A stretch of 44,573 bases of DNA from Myxococcales bacterium. Its GTDB lineage: Bacteria; Myxococcota_A; Polyangia; Polyangiales; Houyiibacteriaceae. The position numbers and the translations under genes are program-made. The stretch is taken from positions 1-44,573 of the forward strand of contig JAHBWH010000057.1 of NCBI GenBank assembly GCA_019637115.1, given 5' to 3'. The notes under the pieces were generated by a model. The model made no database searches. It was not told where the DNA came from and saw only the letters and a list, made by a program, of their open reading frames with translations. Each line of letters opens with the position of its first letter. The first letter of the stretch is position 1. Below, in pieces: positions 40,423 to 44,573 of the stretch.

Positions 40423-41579
40423 GCGCTTCGGGCGGATCGGCAGATCCGGAGCGCGACGCCGCGCGAGCGTGCCGGCGCGTGCTCGAGCGTCACGCGAAGA
40501 GCTTCGCGTTGGCAGCACGCCTGCTCGCCCCGGCGCGCCGTGACGACGCCGCCGTGCTCTACGCGTGGTGCCGCTTCGTCGACGACGCCGTCGACGAGGT
40601 CCCGCCCGCGCAGGCGCGGATCGCGCTGCGGTCGCTCCGTGAAGAGCTCGAGGCGCTCTACACAGGCGCCCCAACCGCCGGCGCTCCCACAACCAATGCC
40701 CCGACCACCGGTGCCCCAACCGGTGCCCCAACCGGTGCCCCGACTGGCGCCCCGACCCCCGGCGCCCCAACTGGCGCCCCCACTACTGGACCGGCGCCCG
40801 CGATGGCCGAGCTCGATCCCGCGCTCCTCCGCGAGGCCATGCGCGTCGTCGTCACGCGACGACGGATCCCGCGCCTCTACCTCGAAGAGCTCCTCGCCGG
40901 CATGGCGATGGACGTGGGCCCCGACGCCGACTCCGCCAACGCCAACCCCGCCGACCACGCCGACGCTCCCGCGGTCGAGGGGACGCGATACGAGACGCTC
41001 GAGGATCTCCTGCGCTATGCGCACCGCGTCGCAGGCGTCGTGGGCCTCATGATGTGCCACGTGCTCGGCGTCCGAGACGACGACGCCCTGGTCCCCGCGG
41101 CCCACCTCGGCTGGGCGATGCAGCTCACCAACATCGCCCGCGACGTGAGCGAGGATTGGGCGCGAGGCCGCCTCTATCTGCCGCGCTCCTGGTTGCCCGA
41201 GGTGCGCGAGGTCCGCGGGCCCTTCCCCGACGCGCTCGCGGCCCCCACGGCCGACGCCGTCGCGCGCCTGCTCGCGGTCGCCGACCACTACTACGCCAGC
41301 GCCGACCGCGGCCTGCTCGCGCTCTCGCTCCGCGACGCCAGCGCGATCGCGACCGCGCGCCACGTCTACGCCGCGATCGGAGACGTGCTCGCCGCGCGGC
41401 ATTTCGACGTCCGAGGCGGGCGCGCCGTGGTCCCGAGCGCCGGCAAGGCCCGCGAGGTCGCGCGGGCGCTCGGACGCACCGCGCTCGCTCTCCCGCGTCG
41501 CGTCGCGGCCCGCGTCACGGAGGGGCCGGTCGGGCTCCCGCGCCGCGTCGTCCACTTCGACGAGCTCGCCTTGCGGTAG
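40419..41579 (+). CDS. Squalene/phytoene synthase family protein with inserted Gly-Ala-Pro-Thr repeats
   Basis: The product is 386 residues. GTG 40419 overlaps the glmU stop. Family motifs are FALAARLLAPARRDDAAVLY, the first aspartate motif DDAVDE, YAHRVAGVVGLMMCHVLG, LGWAMQLTNIARDVSEDWAR with the second aspartate motif DVSED, and RLYLPRSWL. Such enzymes couple two prenyl diphosphates head to head to give squalene or phytoene in carotenoid or hopanoid pathways. Residues 83-127 are a run of GAPT and GAPTT units inserted just after the first motif, where homologues have only a short loop. A second low-complexity insert (about 169-188, rich in Asp, Ala and Asn) lies later. Both aspartate motifs are intact, so activity is plausible. 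Confidence 0.85.
   Translation: MSASGGSADPERDAARACRRVLERHAKSFALAARLLAPARRDDAAVLYAWCRFVDDAVDEVPPAQARIALRSLREELEALYTGAPTAGAPTTNAPTTGAPTGAPTGAPTGAPTPGAPTGAPTTGPAPAMAELDPALLREAMRVVVTRRRIPRLYLEELLAGMAMDVGPDADSANANPADHADAPAVEGTRYETLEDLLRYAHRVAGVVGLMMCHVLGVRDDDALVPAAHLGWAMQLTNIARDVSEDWARGRLYLPRSWLPEVREVRGPFPDALAAPTADAVARLLAVADHYYASADRGLLALSLRDASAIATARHVYAAIGDVLAARHFDVRGGRAVVPSAGKAREVARALGRTALALPRRVAARVTEGPVGLPRRVVHFDELALR
40665..40797 (+). repeat. 12/15-bp coding minisatellite inside the synthase gene
   Basis: About 130 bp of GGTGCCCCAACC-type units, 12 bp with some of 15 bp, code for GAPT, GAPTT and GAPTP. All units are multiples of 3, so copy-number change would keep the frame. Confidence 0.9.
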
Positions 41580-41764
41580 TGGTGCTCGGCGGATTGACGA
41601 ACCGTTTGCGCCGGTCCTCGGCGCCGCTCGGCGGCCCGACCGGCCTTCGGCCTATCTCCTCGAAAATGCTCTGAATCAGCGTCGGCCTGTCTTCGCCGCC
41701 ACGCGGAACCGACGCTCCGTGCTGAACCGCTCCAGACTCCTGTGGCGTAACACTGGGGCGGAGG

Positions 41765-42508
41765 TCAATCGTCGCTTGGCGCCCCGACGAGCTCCGCGAC
41801 GCGCTGCACCAGCACGCCCGCGCTCAAGGGCTTCTGCCACCAAGCGTCCGCCTGATGCTGCGTCGCCCCGAGCTGCTCGGCGGTCGCCGCGCTGAGCATC
41901 GCGACCTTCGCCTTCGACTGATGCGGGATCGAGCGCACCCACCGGCAGACCTCGACGCCGCTGCCCCCCGGCATCATCGCGTCGAGCAGGACCACGTCGA
42001 ACGCCCGCTCGCGCAAGAGCGCGAGCGCCTCCTTCGCGCAGCCCGCCTCGCTCACCGCGTGGCCGCCGAGGCGCTCGAGGGCGAGCCGGGCGAGCTTGCG
42101 GACGGACGCCGTGTCGTCGACGAGCAGCACCTCGAGCCGTCGCGCGTCGGTCCGCGCCTCGCGCGGGAGCGGCGCGGCGGGTGGCTCTGCCGGCGGACGC
42201 CGCGCCCGCGCCAAGAGAGACAGGACGGCGCGGCGAAGCTCGTCTCCGACCTCGCGCCCGACCGCGCCGAGCGCGCCGAGCGCCGCCTCTTCGACCGCGG
42301 ACGCTCGCGCTCGCAGCGCCTCGTCCTCGGCGATCCCTCGGATCTGGTGGGCGATCCTGCGGATCACCTCGAGGCTCTCGGCGTCCCCCGCTTGGGCCCT
42401 CTCCCACGCGCCCTCGAGCTCGTCGGCGCGACCCGGCAGCGACGCCACCGCCTCGGCTCGGACCGCCGCGAGCCGCGCCTCGAGGGCGGCGATGGGGTCA
42501 TCATCCAC
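41765..42508 (-). CDS. HPt-receiver two-component protein
   Basis: The product is 247 residues. GTG 42508 is 6 nt downstream of TACGAT. An N-terminal helical domain (about 5-100) contains RRIAHQIRGIAEDEAL with His54 in the position of the phosphorylated His of HPt domains (consensus HxLKGxA). A Pro/Arg linker follows. The receiver domain spans about 125-240: VLLVDDTASVRKL, phospho-acceptor Asp176 in VVLLDAMMPGGSG, and a Lys in WWQKPL. HPt and receiver in one protein suits a phosphorelay intermediate. It is divergent from a kinase-receiver gene 76 bp away, which hints at a shared pathway. No DNA-binding output domain is attached. Confidence 0.85.
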   Translation of the reverse strand: MDDDPIAALEARLAAVRAEAVASLPGRADELEGAWERAQAGDAESLEVIRRIAHQIRGIAEDEALRARASAVEEAALGALGAVGREVGDELRRAVLSLLARARRPPAEPPAAPLPREARTDARRLEVLLVDDTASVRKLARLALERLGGHAVSEAGCAKEALALLRERAFDVVLLDAMMPGGSGVEVCRWVRSIPHQSKAKVAMLSAATAEQLGATQHQADAWWQKPLSAGVLVQRVAELVGAPSDD

Positions 42509-42514
42509 GGGACC

Positions 42515-42520
42515 ATCGTA
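42515..42520 (-). promoter_or_regulatory. Putative -10 box of a leaderless promoter for the HPt-receiver gene
   Basis: TACGAT on the minus strand ends 6 nt before GTG 42508. TACCAT on the plus strand (42519-42524) overlaps it and could serve the divergent kinase gene with a leader of about 55 nt. Confidence 0.5.
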
Positions 42521-42584
42521 CCATCGCTGGTGCCCACATCGCGACGAGCGGCCGACGAACCGTTCTTTCCCCCTCCCGCCACCG

Positions 42585-43907
42585 ATGGCACCATGGGCGC
42601 GGATGGTTGCGAATCCGAACGGGAAGACCGATCCCCGCGACGTGGCTGACGACGAGCTCATCGAGGACTCGGATGCCCCGCCTGCGGGGACCGTCATCGA
42701 CGGATATCGCGTCGAGCGGCTCATCGGGCGCGGCGGCATGGGCGTCGTGGTCCTCGCACGCGACGAACGCCTCGCGAGGGACGTCGCCATCAAGCTCGTC
42801 GCGCCCGAGCGAGTGTCGAGCGCGAGCGCCCGCGCGTCCTTCCTCCACGAGGCCCGCGCGATGGCGGGCGTCCGCCACGAGAACGTCGCGCAGATCTACA
42901 CCTACGGCGAGTACGAGGGCCTCCCCTACTTCGTAATGGAGTACGTGCCGGGCAAGGACCTCGGGACCTGGCTCGACGAGCACTTCGCGCGTCACGAGCT
43001 CCCCTCCGTCGACGAGACGCTCGGCATCCTCGACCAAGTCTGCCGAGGCCTCGGCGCGATCCACGCCCGAGGCATCGTCCACGCGGACGTGAAGCCCGGC
43101 AACGTGCTCATCGGCCCGGCGTTCCGCGCAGCCGTCACCGACTTCGGGCTCGTCCGCGCGCTCGGCGAGCGCGACGCGAGCGAGCTCGTCGTCGGCACGC
43201 CCGCCTACATCGCGCCCGAGATCGTCTACTCGCGCACGCCCGTCTTCGACCGTCGGGCCGACGTCTTCGCGCTCGGCGTGATCGCCTACGAGATGCTCAC
43301 GGGCAAGCTCCCGTTCCGCATCCACGACGTCAACTCGCTCTTCGACGTGCATCTCCGGCGCGACCCCGCGACGCCGCCGAGCGAGCACCGCCCGGACCTC
43401 CCGACCGCGTTCGACGACGTCGTGATGACAGCCCTCGAGCGCGACGTGGACCGCCGGTTCCCGACGACGGACGCGCTGCGCAAGGCGCTCTTCCGTGCGC
43501 GGAGCGACGCCGGGCGCAGCCCCGGCCCTACGCGCATCCTGATCGCCGACGACGACCCGCACGCCCGCGCGATGGTGCGCGAGACCCTCGCCTTCGCCTT
43601 CCCCGACGCGACCTTGGTGGAGGCGGCGGACGGCGCCCAGGCGCTCGCCGAGCTCGAGGCGATCCCCGCCGATCTCGTCGTCATGGACCTCGACATGCCA
43701 GGGATGAACGGCCTCGAGCTGACGGCGGCCATCCGCGGGGCCCCTCACCTCGCGAACGTCCCGATCCTGGTCGTCACCGGCCGCGGGGGCAGCGGCGATT
43801 GGCGGCTCCTGCAGAGCCTCGGGGCGGACGGGTTCCTCCTCAAGCCGGTCGATGCCTACACGCTGGTCGCGCTCGCCCGGCGGGGGCTCGAGAGCAAACA
43901 CCGCTGA
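42585..43907 (+). CDS. Ser/Thr protein kinase fused to a C-terminal receiver domain
   Basis: The product is 440 residues from ATG 42585 (ATG 42603 is equally possible). The kinase domain spans about 40-300: GRGGMGVVVLARD, Lys70 in VAIKLV, HADVKPGN with catalytic Asp168 (Ala replaces Arg, so non-RD), DFG at 186 and GTPAYIAPE. After a short basic linker a receiver domain fills about 313-435: ILIADDDPHARAMV, phospho-acceptor Asp368 in VVMDLDMPGMNG, VVTGRGG and a Lys in LLKPVD. There is no membrane helix, so the protein is cytoplasmic. The arrangement lets a His-Asp relay control Ser/Thr kinase activity, or the reverse. Confidence 0.92.
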   Translation: MAPWARMVANPNGKTDPRDVADDELIEDSDAPPAGTVIDGYRVERLIGRGGMGVVVLARDERLARDVAIKLVAPERVSSASARASFLHEARAMAGVRHENVAQIYTYGEYEGLPYFVMEYVPGKDLGTWLDEHFARHELPSVDETLGILDQVCRGLGAIHARGIVHADVKPGNVLIGPAFRAAVTDFGLVRALGERDASELVVGTPAYIAPEIVYSRTPVFDRRADVFALGVIAYEMLTGKLPFRIHDVNSLFDVHLRRDPATPPSEHRPDLPTAFDDVVMTALERDVDRRFPTTDALRKALFRARSDAGRSPGPTRILIADDDPHARAMVRETLAFAFPDATLVEAADGAQALAELEAIPADLVVMDLDMPGMNGLELTAAIRGAPHLANVPILVVTGRGGSGDWRLLQSLGADGFLLKPVDAYTLVALARRGLESKHR

Positions 43908-43910
43908 GCG

Positions 43911-43976
43911 GCTAGCCGGCTCGAATTTCCAGGCGGGTGTACCAGTACACCCGCCCGGAAATTCGAGCCGGGTAGC
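43911..43976. repeat. 66-bp palindrome made of two inverted copies of a 32-bp element
   Basis: Left arm 43911-43942 and right arm 43945-43976 match at 30 of 32 positions as reverse complements around a CA centre. It begins 4 nt after the kinase stop. It can extrude as a long hairpin and may act as a terminator. The arm matches the direct copy at 44076-44107. Confidence 0.9.
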
Positions 43977-44075
43977 CGCGGCCCTCGACGCGGATCTCGC
44001 TCGCCGACCTCCTCGAATAGGCTTCGGCCTGTCCTTCGTCGGCGCGGCAAACGACCTCCACGCCGATCATCCACG

Positions 44076-44113
44076 GCTACCCGGCTCGAATTTCCAGGCG
44101 GGTGTACTAGGCT
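44076..44113 (+). promoter_or_regulatory. Third copy of the 32-bp element, placed as promoter of the last gene
   Basis: The copy 44076-44107 contains TCGAAT (44086-44091), and 16 nt later TAGGCT (44108-44113) follows, 9 nt before ATG 44123. These are reasonable -35 and -10 boxes. The related sequence at 2978-3020 lies before the rhomboid gene. Confidence 0.55.
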
Positions 44114-44122
44114 CCGCCGCTC

Positions 44123-44554
44123 ATGGGTACCCGCTTGCGCTTCGTCGCCCTCTCCCTCGCCGCGCTCGGCGCCTGCGCGCCCGCGATCGGCGATTCGTGC
44201 ACCACGTCGATCGACTGCTCCATCAACGGAGACCGCATCTGCGACGACACGGTCACGGACGGTTACTGCACGATCGTCGGCTGCGACCCCGACACGTGCC
44301 CGGACCGGGCGCGCTGCGTCGAGTGGCGCGGCGCGATCGACCGCACCGCCGTACGCTACTGCATGGCGCGCTGCGTCGACGACGGCGACTGCCGAGACAA
44401 CTATCGCTGCCTGAACCCCATCCGCGACCGTGAGCTCTTCCCCGTCGACGAGGACGTCTTGGACGACGAAGGGCGACCCGTCCCCCTCGCGCGGGTCGTC
44501 GACCTCGCGGAAGGGTTCGCGGAGGCCCGCTTCTGCATTCACGTCGGCGAGTGA
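44123..44554 (+). CDS. Small Cys-rich lipoprotein
   Basis: The product is 143 residues. The signal RLRFVALSLAALGAC ends in the lipobox LGAC (Cys18). The mature part has ten further Cys (CTTSIDC, CDDTVTDGYC, CDPDTC, CMARCVDDGDC, YRC, FC), giving likely disulfide pairs. The CVDDGDCRDNYRC stretch has the CxxDxDCxxxxxC pattern shared with the lipoprotein at 24978-25730. ATG 44123 is 9 nt after TAGGCT, with no ribosome binding site. Complete within the window. Function unknown; probably displayed on the outer membrane. Confidence 0.8.
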   Translation: MGTRLRFVALSLAALGACAPAIGDSCTTSIDCSINGDRICDDTVTDGYCTIVGCDPDTCPDRARCVEWRGAIDRTAVRYCMARCVDDGDCRDNYRCLNPIRDRELFPVDEDVLDDEGRPVPLARVVDLAEGFAEARFCIHVGE

Positions 44555-44573
44555 CCTCGGGTTGGGGGCACTG

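Noticed and set aside
44076-44122. Riboswitch or leader RNA before the last lipoprotein
   Set aside because: The sequence is a promoter-like copy of a repeat and the predicted transcript would have almost no leader.

Overview
This is a very GC-rich window (roughly 70 percent by eye) with the gene content of a myxobacterium, most likely the Polyangia/Sandaracinaceae side of Myxococcota. The grounds are three Ser/Thr protein kinases in 27 kb, several Cys-rich lipoproteins with Asp/Gly/Ala-rich linkers, a MopE-type DDDCDG motif, a MYXO-CTERM-like tail and a PEGA/TPR membrane protein. The taxonomic call is inference; no rRNA or tRNA gene is visible.

Layout. 1-5251: end of an MXAN_5187-like gene, a hotdog acyl-CoA thioesterase (-), then an S9 prolyl oligopeptidase, a rhomboid protease, a small membrane-anchored protein and an HTTM membrane protein (all +). 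5482-9788: secreted and surface proteins (a signal-peptide protein, a tandem Spy/LTXXQ protein, a triple-module Cys-rich lipoprotein, a MYXO-CTERM-like protein). 9789-11045: a gene-free repeat region with two minisatellites, hairpins and the tail of a decayed ElaA-like acetyltransferase. 11046-16638 (-): a VWA lipoprotein downstream of the opgGH pair for osmoregulated periplasmic glucans. 16978-21451 (+): a degenerate-motif kinase with a coiled coil, cysK, a 15-bp repeat array and a YeiH-type exporter. 21504-28617: a kinase-centred cluster of paralogous Cys-rich membrane proteins, two lipoproteins and a TPR/PEGA protein. 28947-30239 (-): a regulator with two LuxR-type HTH domains. 30859-36165 (+): two DUF4132 genes. 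36219-36375: a compact palindromic MITE-like element. 36455-41579: a small membrane protein (-), then a tightly overlapping run of MutS-like ATPase, glmU and a squalene/phytoene synthase-like gene (+). 41765-43907: a divergent pair of an HPt-receiver protein and a Ser/Thr kinase-receiver fusion. 43911-44107: three copies of a 32-bp element, the last serving as the apparent promoter of a final lipoprotein gene.

How the genes fit together. opgG and opgH overlap by 4 nt and build periplasmic glucans. cysK and yeiH form a sulfur-metabolism pair. The DUF4132 pair shares a recognisable C-terminal domain and is probably one functional unit. The 21.5-28.6 kb cluster looks like a cell-surface module built around a transmembrane kinase. 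The divergent HPt-receiver and kinase-receiver genes could link Ser/Thr phosphorylation to a His-Asp relay.

Two patterns stand out across the window. A TANNNT hexamer lies 6-12 nt upstream of many start codons with no Shine-Dalgarno sequence, which suggests frequent leaderless or near-leaderless transcription. Short palindromic or tandem DNA elements recur in the gaps and even inside coding sequence (Gly-Ala-Pro-Thr repeats within the prenyl synthase).
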